A stretch of 64,000 nucleotides of DNA from Lasiosphaeria ovina (GCA_033439765.1 JAULSN010000006.1:1054001-1118000), one strand, 5' to 3'. Counted from the stretch's first letter, positions 9,989 to 20,929 are shown. Translations and numbers: made by a program. Notes: generated from the letters alone by a model not told the origin.

Positions 9989-10620
9989 ATGACGCGGACA
10001 ACCCCGGATGTCTTCATGGACGAGGTACACCGCTTTGCGAGCAGCTTATCAAGCCCAGCGAAATTCCACCAACCTCGTCCCTCCTGCTGGGCGACCTGTT
10101 CTTGACCAAGATGTCAATATCGTCGATGGCATTGCCTATCATACCTACTGGTACGAGGAGGTGGACGGCAAAGGCCACGTGCAAGTCATCCGTCTTGCAG
10201 ATCTCCCCAATACCCTCTCAGGCGCCATCCTACGGCTCAGATGCAACTTGCCGGTCCTGGACACCAACACCGATTATGAGATTATCGGCGACGATATTCG
10301 CCCCCTCCTCTCTCCGCCACCTCTGCCCGATTTCTTTGACGACTCTGAGGACACTAGCATCGCTCTGGCTTCTCTCCCCGAGATCGAGGTTGATCATCAT
10401 GCGAAGCATTTCCTCAAGAAAGCCAAGTATGTGAGCGAGATCCAGAACCTTCTCGCCTGCCAGGGTGGTTCATGCCCAGAAACGCCTAAATCCAACCATG
10501 TCATCCAGCTTCTTGGCAAGTCGCCCAATGGCGAGCTGGTGTTTGAAAAGTTTCGTCCCCGTTATGTGCTCGCGGCGGTCCATCCCCTTTCGATGTACAG
10601 GCGGTGGATTCTCCAAGGAC
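9989..10620 (+). pseudogene. Truncated protein-kinase-like gene, N-terminal part only
   Basis: A frame from about 10041 to 10618 reads DGIAYHTYWYEEVDGKGHVQ, LADLPNTLSGAILRLRCNLP, LPEIEVDHHAKHFLKKAKY, NHVIQLLGKSPNGELVFEKF and HPLSMYRRWILQ. The last parts look like the N-lobe and hinge of a eukaryotic-type protein kinase, stopping just before the catalytic loop would come. The plausible first ATG (9989, MTRTTPDVFMDEV) is in another frame, so either an early intron or a frameshift is needed. After WILQ the sequence abruptly becomes the tail of an unrelated gene on the other strand. I infer a kinase gene cut in two by a rearrangement. Confidence 0.5.
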
Positions 10621-10964
10621 GCCGACCTGCGAAATTAGTTGGCGGAAGTCCTCTACGAGGCTGGCCGGCGGTGTGGCCGTAGGCCGAGTGGTGAACTCGT
10701 ACGGTTGCCCGGATGGCAACCAACGCTCTGGGTAGTACGTCGCAACATCAGATGCCTTTTCCGGCTGCGAGATGTTTCCTTTTGCGATCATGATCTCGCC
10801 GTCGGACAGGGTGCAGTGCGCATGGACAAGGCAGAGGCCGAACACATTCCCATACTCGGCGAGAAGCATGCCTATGAGCTCAAACATCTGCTCGCGGTCG
10901 GTAAAGCCCTATCCGCCTGCTCCAGCGTCGGGAGCTGGTTATAGGTTGCGGCCACGGTTGCCAT
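10615..10964 (-). pseudogene. Truncated and frameshifted gene of an unnamed conserved fungal family
   Basis: ATG at 10964 gives MATVAATYNQLPTLEQADRALPT. The frame then shifts by one and continues DREQMFELIGMLLAEYGNVF, LCLVHAHCTLSDGEIMIAKG, ATYYPERWLPSGQPYEF and VEDFRQLISQVGVLGE. The conserved-looking core (HAHC, GEIM, PERW) ends at about 10615, exactly where the plus-strand kinase fragment also ends. I recognise the pattern as a recurring hypothetical protein of Sordariomycetes but know no function. Frameshift plus lost C-terminus make it a pseudogene. Confidence 0.45.
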
Positions 10965-11592
10965 CTCGAGCAGAGAGAATTGCTGCTGTTTTCGCACCTC
11001 TTTGTGTTTGCCAGAGATACGAGTGAGGTAGGTGTGGAAAAACGTCCAGAGAAAGAGACTGAACATTTGGTTAATACTGGATAGTGAGGGGAATGTATCT
11101 GTGATATCAGGGTTCGCTCTTAGCCGTTATCTGGCCGTTGAGGATTGGGAGTTGCCTTTCCCCGCAAGCAGAGCCCCACTTTCTGAGGCTTTCACCTCTC
11201 GCCAGCACCTGCTGCCTGGGCTTGCTGGTGTCTTGCTGATGCACCTAATTGGGTGCGCAGAACGCTGTGCTGCCCCAAATATTGAAAAGGTTGCAGCTCG
11301 GGACGCTTTTAGGGTATCCTTTACACAGTAAAGCAATCCTCCATCCGCAGAAATGAGGCCTTGGCGCGTCTTGTCTCCGCAAGCACAGCCCCCGTTGTTG
11401 GCATCTGATAGCCGGGTACTGTATCCCTTTTTGATAGACGGGCATCCCCCCCCCCACATATCTGCCCCAGTTTTTAACCTGACAAGCGCTTGCCAGCAGC
11501 GCAGCCGCATGCCAGCCGTTTGGCAAGGCACTAAATGTATACACCTGTCAGAAGCAAAAAGACCGGAAACGGCGTTTTCAGGTCAATCAGAT
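10965..11592. other. Intergenic, nothing supported
   Basis: No recognisable coding or structured element apart from loosely similar short stretches near 11160 and 11360 (CCGCAAGCASAGCCCC). Confidence 0.4.
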
Positions 11593-12110
11593 TCAATTCA
11601 TCTGCCGTAGCACGTGACTACCTACTTCCTGGCCTTCTCTATCGGCCGGACCGACCGTTCTCCCGCTGCGGGTAACCACCGGCGACTGCGCTGGCAATCC
11701 TTCACCAGGCTCCGTGGCACTCACTAGACTCGGTTGCTTCCTGTTGGCAATCTGTAGTCGCGATCGATTGATCTTAGGGGCTTCCGGACCGGGTGTAGGA
11801 TCCCTTGGCGCACTGGACTGGCCTGGATCAAACTCCCCGCTCGAGATGAGCTCCCATTACGAAAGTTACCTCCGGATACTTAACTAAAGCCTTGGGGCAT
11901 TGCCCCGTAGCGGCCCTGGGTTCTTCTTTTTCCTCTTATTAGGTCTTAGCCGTACGGGCGTACCTTTTTTAATTGCTACGGGGTTTAGCGTCCTGCCTAG
12001 TGCCGGCGTGGCTTGCGCTGGTGTATTTCGCGCCGGTTGGCCTTGTTTTTGTCAGATACGCTGCACCACAGTTGTGATCACTGCCAGAGCGATCAGAAAA
12101 GAAGAAGATT
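11593..12110 (-). pseudogene. Decayed reading frame, possible retroelement remnant
   Basis: On the minus strand 11856..11593 is open for 88 codons and reads SGEFDPGQSSAPRDPTPGPE ... VVTRSGRTVGPADREGQ before its stop. The TRSGR motif near the end is reminiscent of the C-termini of retroelement Gag/Pol proteins. Upstream the same strand continues as TKTRPTGAKYTSASHAGTRQ and RYARTAKT interrupted by TAA codons that could derive from CAA. Weak evidence; it could equally be a decayed host gene. Confidence 0.3.
12053..12099 (+). repeat. 47-bp dispersed repeat, second copy
   Basis: CAGATACGCTGCACCA...CTGCCAGAGCGATCAGAAA matches 9358..9402 with three or four differences, same orientation, about 2.7 kb apart. 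Flanks do not match. Confidence 0.65.
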
Positions 12111-12480
12111 GTTGTGATTGTTGTTCTACTTTCTGGATGGAAGGCCATCTTTTGTGTGCCTGCGTGCATGAACCGGATCCTAATCGACAGTTTAATCACC
12201 GGTGCAGTCAGCCACGGCCAGCCACGAAGTGGCTAGCACCATTCTTTCTGACATTAAGGGGTAGCGTCTCTAGAACGGTACTAAAAGCTACCGTTTTAGC
12301 TACATCCGTTATAGCAGCTTAACCCTAACCTTATATTATAAAATAAATATTATCTTAAAGTCCGTAGGTGGCCGGTCTTTCCGGCGTTAGATGCATCCCA
12401 TTTTCCGGAACTTATCATCTTATTTCCTAAACTCTAGGCTGCTAAATTCGGCATACTTTATACCTACGACTACGACTTAT

Positions 12481-12896
12481 TATTACAAACCGCTCGACTG
12501 TGTGGGTCAAGGTCCGTATCGTGCACAGGCACTGTGGGTCTGAAGGGTAGGTAGTTGTGAAGAATGAACAAAGGGCAAGCTCCTATTGCACGGGTAATAC
12601 AGTCAAACTGGGTTTGCCACTCAAAGTATATGAGTGCAGAGAATGTGTATTGCTTGCTTGAGGAACTAAGCAAGCCCTATCTAAGACCGTGGCTACGGTC
12701 GTCGTATATATCAATAACGGGAAACCAATAAATGATGTCCCCTGGTCCCGAGGGCCCGCGTACCGGGACCGCGGGACCACGCGCAGAGTCCCGGTGTCCC
12801 GGGCCTCCTGGGCTCGGGACTCTGGGACACTCCTGATTGGTCCACTCCAAACAGTAACTGCCCCACCATCGTGCATTTCTTCAGGGATTCGTAACA
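12481..12896 (-). repeat. LTR-like repeat, copy C (minus strand)
   Basis: Reverse complement starts TGTTACGAATCCCTGAAG (from 12896) and ends GCGGTTTGTAATA at 12481. It shares CCGTAGCCACGGTCTTAGA and TTTGAGTGGCAAACCCAGTT with copies A and B, and the GGTCCCGAG/GGGACC-rich part with copy D. It is the least RIP-altered end of the family, keeping the TGTTAC terminus. No retroelement genes adjoin it, so it looks like a solo LTR. Confidence 0.7.
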
Positions 12897-13099
12897 AAGC
12901 TGAGGAAGCTGCGGGACTTAATCGCCGTCGGAATCGTCTATTTTCTATAGCCAAAATTAGTATCATTCGAAAGCGCGTTCTCAGGCGACAAGATTGATAT
13001 ATACGAGGTTATTTTACGCGTTGTTTTGGCGACGTTGATCGTATTCGCGTAATTGACCTAATTGAACCGTAACGCGTAGAGGAGAAAATCTGGAATTGC

Positions 13100-13243
13100 A
13101 CTCAGACGTGTGGTGGCCCTAATCCCGTTGCTCGAATATAAAATATCCTATTGGTTGAAATTTATTTAATAAGTGGGTCTAATAATCTATTCCTCTTTGG
13201 GATGCCCACCCCCCCCCCTCCCCGGGCCACCACACGTCTAAGT
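13100..13243. mobile_element. 144-bp MITE-like element
   Basis: Terminal inverted repeats AGACGTGTGGTGGCCC at 13104..13119 and its reverse complement at 13224..13239, extending outward to 20 bp with one C/T difference. The interior is AT-rich with a C-homopolymer at about 13207-13220. Non-coding. No convincing target-site duplication is visible, so the superfamily is not assigned. Confidence 0.6.
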
Positions 13244-13321
13244 TACTGAGATAACCCATTTGAGGTAAGGCTTCTAGACAATTGCGTCTCGAACGATCTG
13301 GTACATCCGCCGACCGATCGC

Positions 13322-13654
13322 CTAGATTAGAGCCCAGAACTTCTTTTTCTCAATCTCCTTCATCCGCTTATCGAGGGTCTTGAACTGCTCGTTGAAGGTG
13401 TCCCGAGTCTCCTTGTCCCGCTTGTCGAGGGTCTTGAGGATGTCGGAGATGTCGGATAGCTTGTTGACGACGTTGGAAGTCCTGATGGCTTCATCCGTCG
13501 ATTCGATGGAAGCGAGATGGTCATTCAGCTTCTCCAGCACGCGGCTCGAGCCATTTGAACTGGAGGATGGCGGATGATAGGGGATGAAACTGGGTCGGAT
13601 GAAAGTCCGGGGGCGACGGAGGAGACGGGTACGAGTCATCGCCCTTCCAATCAT
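13322..13654 (-). CDS. 110-aa basic/coiled-coil hypothetical protein
   Basis: ATG at 13654 begins MIGRAMTRTRLLRRPRTFIR, an Arg-rich amphipathic-looking leader with no acidic residue in the first 40 positions, suggestive of a mitochondrial presequence. From residue about 38 it becomes a heptad-rich helical segment with repeated ILKTLDKRDKE / FKTLDKRMKE units, ending KKKFWALI. The frame stays open for 154 codons upstream of this ATG, but that part looks like non-coding sequence. I do not recognise the protein. It sits between a MITE and repeats with no conserved neighbour, so expression is unproven. Confidence 0.45.
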   Translation of the reverse strand: MIGRAMTRTRLLRRPRTFIRPSFIPYHPPSSSSNGSSRVLEKLNDHLASIESTDEAIRTSNVVNKLSDISDILKTLDKRDKETRDTFNEQFKTLDKRMKEIEKKKFWALI

Positions 13655-14814
13655 GGTGATGTATGTGCTGTTATCTAACAGTAAAGAAGTCTGGCTAGGT
13701 GTTACTTTAAGCTGTTGGTGAGTGAAACGAGCAGTGAAAAAAATATGGCCGGTTGATGGTTTGACAAAGTCGGTGAAAGAAAAAGCCTGGGGGAGGGCAA
13801 GTATTAATACCACTGCATTCCGGTCACAGTCCCAGTGCCGCCCGAGGTCCGGGGAAAGCGTGTTTGGACTGTAGTTACCTTGGAAGTTTAACGTGGTAGG
13901 AGGCGCTCTCGATGTGAACGTTGTTCTGGGCAAGGTTGAGCTTGCGAGTTCCTCCAACAGGGAGTACCTTCCCAAGACATAAATAGTGGCCAAGAGTCGA
14001 AACGGAAGGAGTTGGACTTGAATCACAATTGAGCCTCTTCGTTTAACACCAAGCTCAAAGATCAAGAATATCCAAATAAAGACAGGGATAGATACTACAA
14101 GTCGTAGCTGCCTCAACGGTTTTACTCCAGGTAACCTCGGGCTAAACCACGCCAGACATTCGACGCGGCAAAAGAAAAGGTACGTTCCTGATAAGCATTC
14201 GCGTTTGCTCTTTCCTATTTCCCCAACTCCTAACTCCTAGCCCGTCATCTATAGATGAGTGAGTTTGCACTAGTCTCAAGCTGGTGGCCCGCGGAAGCTC
14301 AGGTGACCCGCCAATCCCCAGACCCGGCGGGAGCAAGGCCTTCCGCGGTCAGCGTTGGCCATTACACCATTACTCGTCAGGGCTATAAAAACGCCCTGAC
14401 CAAGTCGCAGGCTCCTTGGTCAGGCAGGTTGATTCGTAAAAAACCATTGATTCGCAAAACTTTCGGTACTTAATTTTTACTAGCGATGCACGCAAAGATT
14501 TAGGTAGCCCAGGTTTTGCACATAAATCCACATATAAGCCTAGCCAATTGCTCAATCCGACCAAATCCAATTTATCCAGTATTACTAGTGCCCAGTTAGC
14601 CCATACCACTAATAGGGTCCGCCCGCCCGCATCGCCACTTACACGAATTCCGTACTCTCATCCTTATCGTCAACAACTAACGTAATCCATACCCTGTCGA
14701 GCCACCTACCCTGTTGGGCCACAAAAATCGCCAAATCAACAGGGGGCCTGGGAAGATCAACAGAATCTACAACAACTGCATTTTCCATCCAAAAAAATCG
14801 CTACGAGGGCCAAA
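13655..14814. other. Intergenic, no supported gene
   Basis: A small hairpin CAGGGC-TATAAAAAC-GCCCTG lies near 14378-14398. Nothing else recognisable. Confidence 0.4.
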
Positions 14815-14943
14815 TCAATCGAAATAGTCATAATATACAGGCATCTCCTTCCAAACAATGCGCGCAAAGCCGACCTTTCCCTTCAGGGCTTGCCGCCGTT
14901 CTTTGGCGAGGATCTCAACTTGTTCCTTTGACTCCCTGTGCCC
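14815..14943 (-). pseudogene. Orphan exon-like fragment
   Basis: After a CTAG acceptor ending at 14944 the minus strand reads HRESKEQVEILAKERRQALK and GFARIVWKEMPVYYDYFD, then a stop. The composition looks coding, but upstream lies a short repeat (CCAAGTGCAGGGTA, also near 2155), so the rest of the gene is missing. Not recognised. Confidence 0.25.
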
Positions 14944-15297
14944 TAGACCAAGTGCAGGGTAGGACCAAGTGCAAGGTATGGGTGTCCCATGCAGCGAGTT
15001 TACCAACCCTGCCCCGCTAAATCGGGGGAGGTATGGGGCCTTTGATGCGGGCCAGCACTCGCTTGGTTGCCTGGGTTGCCCCATGTCTCTACACCGTTTA
15101 CATTCGATGTTTACTCACCCCTGAATTGGTTCAATTCGCCATCCCTTGCTATAAAGGTTTCGTCCGGTTAACCTTGTCCAGGCTGACGTCGCACCGCTTA
15201 ACCAGCGCAAACCCATCTTTGGTGGCGTTGTTCGATGTGTGGGGCTTCGCACGGACTACAAAGAGATGAACAGGTTCTGCCACGCCTTACCCCCTCT

Positions 15298-15352
15298 CTA
15301 CCGAACCTGCCCGAGCCCGCCCGTGAGCCCGCCGCCAAACGAAGCGAAGTCT
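15298..15352 (+). repeat. GC-rich interspersed repeat, copy 1
   Basis: CCGAACCTGCCCGAGCCCGCC...GAACGAAGCG-type unit. A second copy lies at 15468..15516 (same strand) and a third, reversed, at 18724..18776. All three keep CCGAACCTG at one end and ACGAAGCGAA at the other. Confidence 0.6.
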
Positions 15353-15467
15353 TTTGAGGCCCAGTTCTCGTCCCCTTGTGCCAAGTTTTGGTCCCGAAGA
15401 GTTCCATGAAGCTCGGCCATCCTCGATACTTGACAATGCACCCTCCCGAGCCCGCGAGAACCAGTGG

Positions 15468-15516
15468 CCGAACCTGACCGTGAGCCCGCTCCCCGCTGCG
15501 GAACGAAGCGAAACTC
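15468..15516 (+). repeat. GC-rich interspersed repeat, copy 2
   Basis: CCGAACCTGACCGTGAGCCC ... GGAACGAAGCGAAAC, matching 15298..15352 with internal length differences. Confidence 0.6.
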
Positions 15517-16127
15517 GTGGATCAAGGCACACGAGCGATCTCTTCGAGACATGCCTCGACTCGACGAATCCACTGCGTTTCGACGACGGGCCGAGGTCTG
15601 AGGAGTCGGCGGAAAAGGGCAAAGGCGGTGTTGGCTGCTGGATTCATCGCGCTTGCTCGCCATGGTACGAGCGGGTACCACGACTCTGAGCTCCGGGAGA
15701 AGGAGAGCCACCACATCATCTGATACACACTGCCGGCCACACGGGTACCTCGAATTGAGGCGCCCCCCGCGCAAAACTCGACTGCATTCGCGCTATATCC
15801 AGCCCACGCGTGCTGTTGTCCCGAAGACAATACAAGAGCTGACAGCGGCGCCCGAGTCTCTGCCCTTTGCCGCCCTCCCAGACCGCCTTCCCGCCGCCCG
15901 CGCTATCCCCTGCGCTGAAAGAACCTGTCGATCCGTAAAGAAGAGCTCGATGTTTGCCCCCCGTCTCTTATCCCGCCCTCGATACTACTACCTTCATGTC
16001 GACACCCACAATATATATAAGCCGTTAATAAATTCGCGGGCACAAGCAATCGGCAACCGAGAAAAACAACAACCCTTCATCCTTCCTCGCTCTCGCAACG
16101 CCGTCAAGGTCAAGTAAGAAACGACGG
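15517..16127. other. Intergenic, no supported gene
   Basis: Several overlapping open frames occur on both strands because the sequence is GC-rich, but none shows a recognisable domain. Confidence 0.35.
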
Positions 16128-16510
16128 CTAGGAGGTGTTGTCGTTGTCCTCGTTGATCATGAGATTGTTGATCGAGATGTCTCTGTGGAGAAAGCCCGCC
16201 TGGTGCAAAGACTCACAATGCAGCCCTCCAGCGCGGTAAGAAGAGCCGATGGGGAAGTCGCTTCGTAGATGGGCTTGCCATAATCGCGAAGAATGACACG
16301 CCGATGTACTCGATTTGGCAATGCACCCCTATCGATCTTTGTTGGAGACTCTGAGCAAGATCATTTACTAGACGTTCATATAACCAAACGTCCATCTTTC
16401 GTTTCCCAACAGAACCGTCGACCGGCTGGTTAGGCTTTGCCAATGGTCGCCCGTTGACATGGTGTAGACTTGTAGTCCTCTGCGAATGCCGCCAGGTTCT
16501 CGCTCAGGTC
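16128..16510 (-). pseudogene. FunK1 fungal protein kinase relic
   Basis: Minus strand contains HQAGFLHRDISINNLMINED (catalytic loop, about 16194..16136), upstream PVDGSVGKRKMDVWL (about 16425..16380) and FAEDYKSTPC (about 16480), each in a different frame. HRDISINNLM and DGSVGKRKMD are hallmarks of the FunK1 kinase family that is expanded in filamentous fungi. Intact members are several hundred residues long; here the remaining catalytic-domain pieces are separated by frameshifts and the C-lobe is absent, so this is a pseudogene. Confidence 0.65.
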
Positions 16511-16751
16511 CGCAAACCAGGCCAGGAAACGATTCCCCTAGTGCCTTTGAAGTGCCACCCATCCACTGTTATGTGCCCGATAACCTCCTTCAGTCACAAG
16601 CCTACAAGCCAAAACCAGGGGCTTCCATCTCGGGGCTCAGGGGCTCTGCCCTACATAGTGGCTACAGAGGCGCAATTATTGCCACGCAGCCTATCACTAT
16701 ACACAGCTATAAATAGGCTGTCTGGAGTTGCATTCTAAAGGTGCCGTGTTT

Positions 16752-18192
16752 CTAAAAATTACACTCAAATCCTTCCTCGCCCTCCCGCATCTGAGCATCA
16801 ACTTCCTGGTCTTCAAGATACTGCTCCACCACACTCCTCCGCTGGAGAGGAGCAATGACACGCTTCATCAGGTCCTTCTCTATACGACGCTTCTTCCCCA
16901 GAATCTTATCGAGGTGTTTCAGGTTCATCGCCCAAACCTCATGAAGCATATCAACTCCTCCACCTCGGATCCCTCCCCATCCAATTCCCAGAAAGTGAAC
17001 GGAAAACCCATAATTCTCAAGAGTCACTCCGGAAATAGGCGCGCATAGATTGCCAGAAGTCGAGCCCACGCTCAAGTCAAGCTAACTATCCTGCTGTACT
17101 TCAAGTCTTCATTAGCCTCAGTCCAATATGTTGTCCAGAAAGGGACTGCTTTATCGTCTGACATCATCGGCGTAAGAAAAGGAGGCCGCCCAGGTACTAC
17201 CTGGGCGAGACCAAGCCAGTCGCCTCGCTTTGCGAACTCTCGGATCTTTCCAAGAGAGCTCTTCAGTGACACATTGGAAGTGTTAGACTTGGGCATTGTG
17301 TAGCGTCTTACTGTAGTGAACAGCGAGACCAGAAAGTGGGTGCCATCTTTGATGCCGAAAACATTTTTGGATCGATCTCGTCTGTCTCTGCTGATTTGCG
17401 AATGAAAAGAACACCACATCTGTCGTATCGGCTGGGATGGTATGATGTGTATCATTGCAGGTGAGATGGCCGTTGAGAGCGGGTTGGACTTGGCCGATGT
17501 CTCTGGCGCAATGCAGCAAAAGAACTTGTCGCCCACGGGGGTGGGCTGCAGCGTTCAGCCAGGCGACACCGGCCGCGACAGCTTCAGGCGAGTGCCAAAG
17601 GTCAGGATCGCAAATCATCTTGCTCCCGTTTGCCAATTTGTTTTTGACAACTGGTCCTATTTTCCTACAAGGGCGATTTTAGCAGTGGTAACATTAGGGA
17701 CGGCCTGACGTACGCTGTGATATGGACTCATTGCTGAAGTACCGACCAATTTGTTGATCAAGCCGAAGCCGGTGACCTGGAATATAGGATAACCAAACAA
17801 AGTTGGTCGGGTAGGCGATATTCCAGTTGGTGATCTCCTATGATGCCATCGTTCATCGCAAGAGGTACAGGATACGAAAAGACGAAGCCTACGAGCTCGC
17901 CCTTCTTCACGGGGTCAAAGCGCGACATTGAGGGCGAGCTTTGCGATTGATAGACGGCCCGTGGTTTGTGTTTGGTCGCTCTCACACTGGAAAGACCATC
18001 CCTAGTAGACGAAACAGCGGCGGCCTTCCAGGTACAACTACACTGGCGAGTAGAAACAAATCCGCTGCTCTTCCACCGTGGTGAGGACGGACAATAGGCG
18101 GGGGGGAGTGGTTGCCCGACGAGGATCCCGCCCCCCTTCAGCGTAGCCATTCTCTTAATAGCCCTCCCCGCCCTTGGGGTCTGCGACCTCAC
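16752..18192 (-). pseudogene. Unrecognised, probably decayed multi-exon gene
   Basis: A run of coding-like segments on the minus strand in changing frames: FDPVKKGELVGFVFSYPVPL and AMNDGIIGDHQ (about 17930-17830), TGFGLINKLVGTS and VRQAVPNVTTAKIALVGK (about 17780-17670), SKMICDPDLWHSPEAVAAGV and VLLLHCARDIGQVQPALNGH (about 17620-17470), SLGKIREFAKRGDWLGLAQV and SDDKAVPFWTTYWTEANEDL (about 17250-17110), and finally SGVTLENYGFSVHFLGIGWG to 16752. Some joins look like introns (for example TATTCCAG before TGFGL), while a TAG after ALVGK does not. I know no family for it. It may be an intact gene with many introns, but decay is more likely given the neighbours. Confidence 0.35.
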
Positions 18193-20929
18193 TAGCGATA
18201 TCCTCTCCTGATTACCCGATATAACCGCGCTCGCGGCGTGCGGTATTACTATAACTACTACTAATAAATCTCCAATACGGCCGCTAACGACGACGGCCTC
18301 TTCTTTAACTCCGGTTCTTCTTTTAGATACTGGCTCGTCCGTCGCGACTTCGCTATGCTTTTCCTTGCGGGCTCATGACTCTCTTATAATAGCTCTCGAT
18401 TGCGGCGTCGGTCGGGCGTGGAATAGGATGGAGGCGATGAAGGAGGAGGAGGACGACGGGCGCACTAGACGTCGCTCTGGAAGAAGAGGTCGGCTCACAG
18501 CGCTTGTGTGGATGCCATTTTTGCCGTGGGCGGGCGTCGGCATTGGTACCGCAGATGTCGGCGTCGAGCGGAAGCTTCTCGAGAAGATGGCATATCCTCG
18601 TCCCATACTCGATTATCCTCGCCTCGGATTCCTGGACAGCGACGACAAGTGCGGATCTTGTGCCAGGTAGCTGTCGCACACCCACGGGCAGCTTGCGGCA
18701 GAACTGTGACTCTCCGTATCGATGACTTCGCTTCGTTCGGCGGGCTCACGGGGCGGGCCCGGGCAGGTTCGGTCACTAGTTCTCGAGCTGGTATTCTGAG
18801 TGTTCCCGCAAAGTACTATCGTGGCACTTTTTCGTAGAGAGGGGCCTCGGAGGCTGTCTAATGGATAGAGTAAGAGGGAGATTAACCAGAGGTTCCACGG
18901 TTATGAGCTCTCGGGCAGGGCGGTAAGACATGGCAGTAACTGTTCATCGTAGCTTGTAGAGTGAGCCCCTCCATCGCATCCGCAACCCTGTCTAGTGCCT
19001 TTGCAAGCCGTCGCGCCGGGCAGCCAGCCATGCTGCGAATGCAGAAAAAAAAAGCATAACACTCATTATCGCGTCTGCCATCTTCGACCAGTCTATCTGC
19101 TTTACACCGTGAACACCCTGAGAACTTCACCCCTGACGCCCCTTGCTGTGACGCGCTCCCAACTCTCCCCGCCTAGCCATTAACGCAAATACGCCGGCAA
19201 TGTCCCTTCCCGATCTCTCCCAGTGATATTGAACGCGCCCCAATCGCAGGTGTTGGCCGTTCATGAGGAAATGAAGCAACAATGATACCGAAACCCAGAC
19301 CGTTTTTTAACACTGTCACTATCATGTCGAACCCCTCGATGACGCAACGGACGCGAGCGGCGCTGTGCATTCAACTCTGTCCTTGTTTTCCTCCGTCGCT
19401 GTCTACCTCCATTCCAGGCCTACTATTCTCCTTATTTTTCTCGCCAGCGTCGCCGTGGCCCTATTCATCCCTTTTGCTCTCACCTGCTGGCGACGCTTGA
19501 TTACTGCTCGACATTGCCGTCTGGGTTCCTGAGTTCGTTTCCGAGGATGGGAGTGGCTTCCGATCTGACTATACGCATAATTAACAATAGGAACTGGCTT
19601 GTGTAGGCTACAAAAAGGCTTACAGAATGAACCTCAGCTCGGACGGGGAATCGCGCCTTATATGCCTTAGCCCTTAAGATGGTTGCCTTCCATTCGTCTA
19701 CGCGGGAGTGTACGTAGTCGATATGGGAATTGCCCAATATGGCAGGCTTCTTTCCTATGAATGTATAGATCGAACATCTGACATGCTCGGGATTATTATA
19801 GCCAAAAACAATATGGACTCGACGGTCTATCTTGGAGGTACTAAGATGGATGATTTACCGCGGGTCTAGGTTCTGACCTTTGGCAAACTCCTCGATAATC
19901 TGAGTGTCGGTTTTTTGTTTGGCATCAAATGAACGCCTGCGACGTAATATAAGATATCGCAGAGGGTCAGACTTTGGTTGACTTGTATCACTAGACCGGT
20001 TGGGTAGCATGTTGGCATGGACGAGGCGGGTAAGGAGGACGAGATTAAATTTCGAGCTTGATTTCTTCACGCCAAAACATGTCCCGTGACTTGCCGCACC
20101 TGATCCTACTCCGCAACCACCTCCACTGCCCCTACCTCTGACGAAGTCTCCGCCGAAGTGTCCTACGCGCTCTCGTCGCTACTTGTTGGCGGGCTTATAT
20201 ATTGATGTTTCTCGTATTTTCTGTCCTCCCCTCTATCCAGATCCTCGTCATATCCGATATTATCGCCTGAACAATTCCCAGAACAACCATTACTAGCAAC
20301 TTTTCCTTGCTCATCGCAACCGCAAGCGAGATGGATCGTAAAGACGATACACATTCTTTCGAAGTCTGCCCAGTATTAGCACACTTCCTTGTTAACGGGA
20401 TACCCCATTATGATTACCTGCGAATAATATTGTAGCCGTAATATTCATTCATATAGTGACTGCTCAAAGAGGCGAAAGATGCTTCGCCTTTATTAAAGGA
20501 TTGACTGTACAACGAGCCTTATAGCAATCAATTTCTGTCATGCCCGCACAAGTGGAAGAGCCGCAAGCCGCCTGAGTCGGGCAAAAACCTGCCTGCAGGG
20601 TCACTGGCCTACAGGCTGCAAACTGTGGGGTCCCGGTTGCCTCTGGCGCAAGAATGCGAGGCTCAGTGCAGCCCTCGCCCAACAACCTACACCTCCGCCG
20701 TCCAAATCGCAATCCAAAGCAGCAATTGTCACGGCAGGTGCTGGTGAAGATGGCGCAACCCGGTTGGCTGCACCAGAATGGGCGGGCGGTGCCAAGCCCT
20801 ACCACGTGAACCACAACCTAGCCTACTTCCCCGCGCCCCGCGTAGACTTTGGGACCTTCTTTCCTTTCTCTTTCCTTAGCTTTAGATTCTACGAATACAG
20901 CGATGATTAGTGCAGCCCTATCTTATTAA
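18193..20929. other. 2.7-kb stretch without a supported gene
   Basis: It contains the reversed GC-rich repeat (18724..18776) and several unassignable frames. On the minus strand 20814..20464 encodes a Cys-rich frame (about 12 Cys in 116 aa, starting with a GTG-like codon) and 20354..20163 a 63-aa frame beginning MCIVFTIHLACGCDEQGK. Neither has a recognisable domain. Confidence 0.35.
18724..18776 (-). repeat. GC-rich interspersed repeat, copy 3 (inverted)
   Basis: Reverse complement reads GTGACCGAACCTGCCCGGGC ... GCCGAACGAAGCGAAGTC, matching 15298..15352. Confidence 0.6.

Noticed and set aside
20464..20814. Cys-rich 116-aa minus-strand frame, possible secreted small protein
   Set aside because: No ATG at a suitable place, no signal peptide, and another overlapping open frame of equal quality on the same strand.
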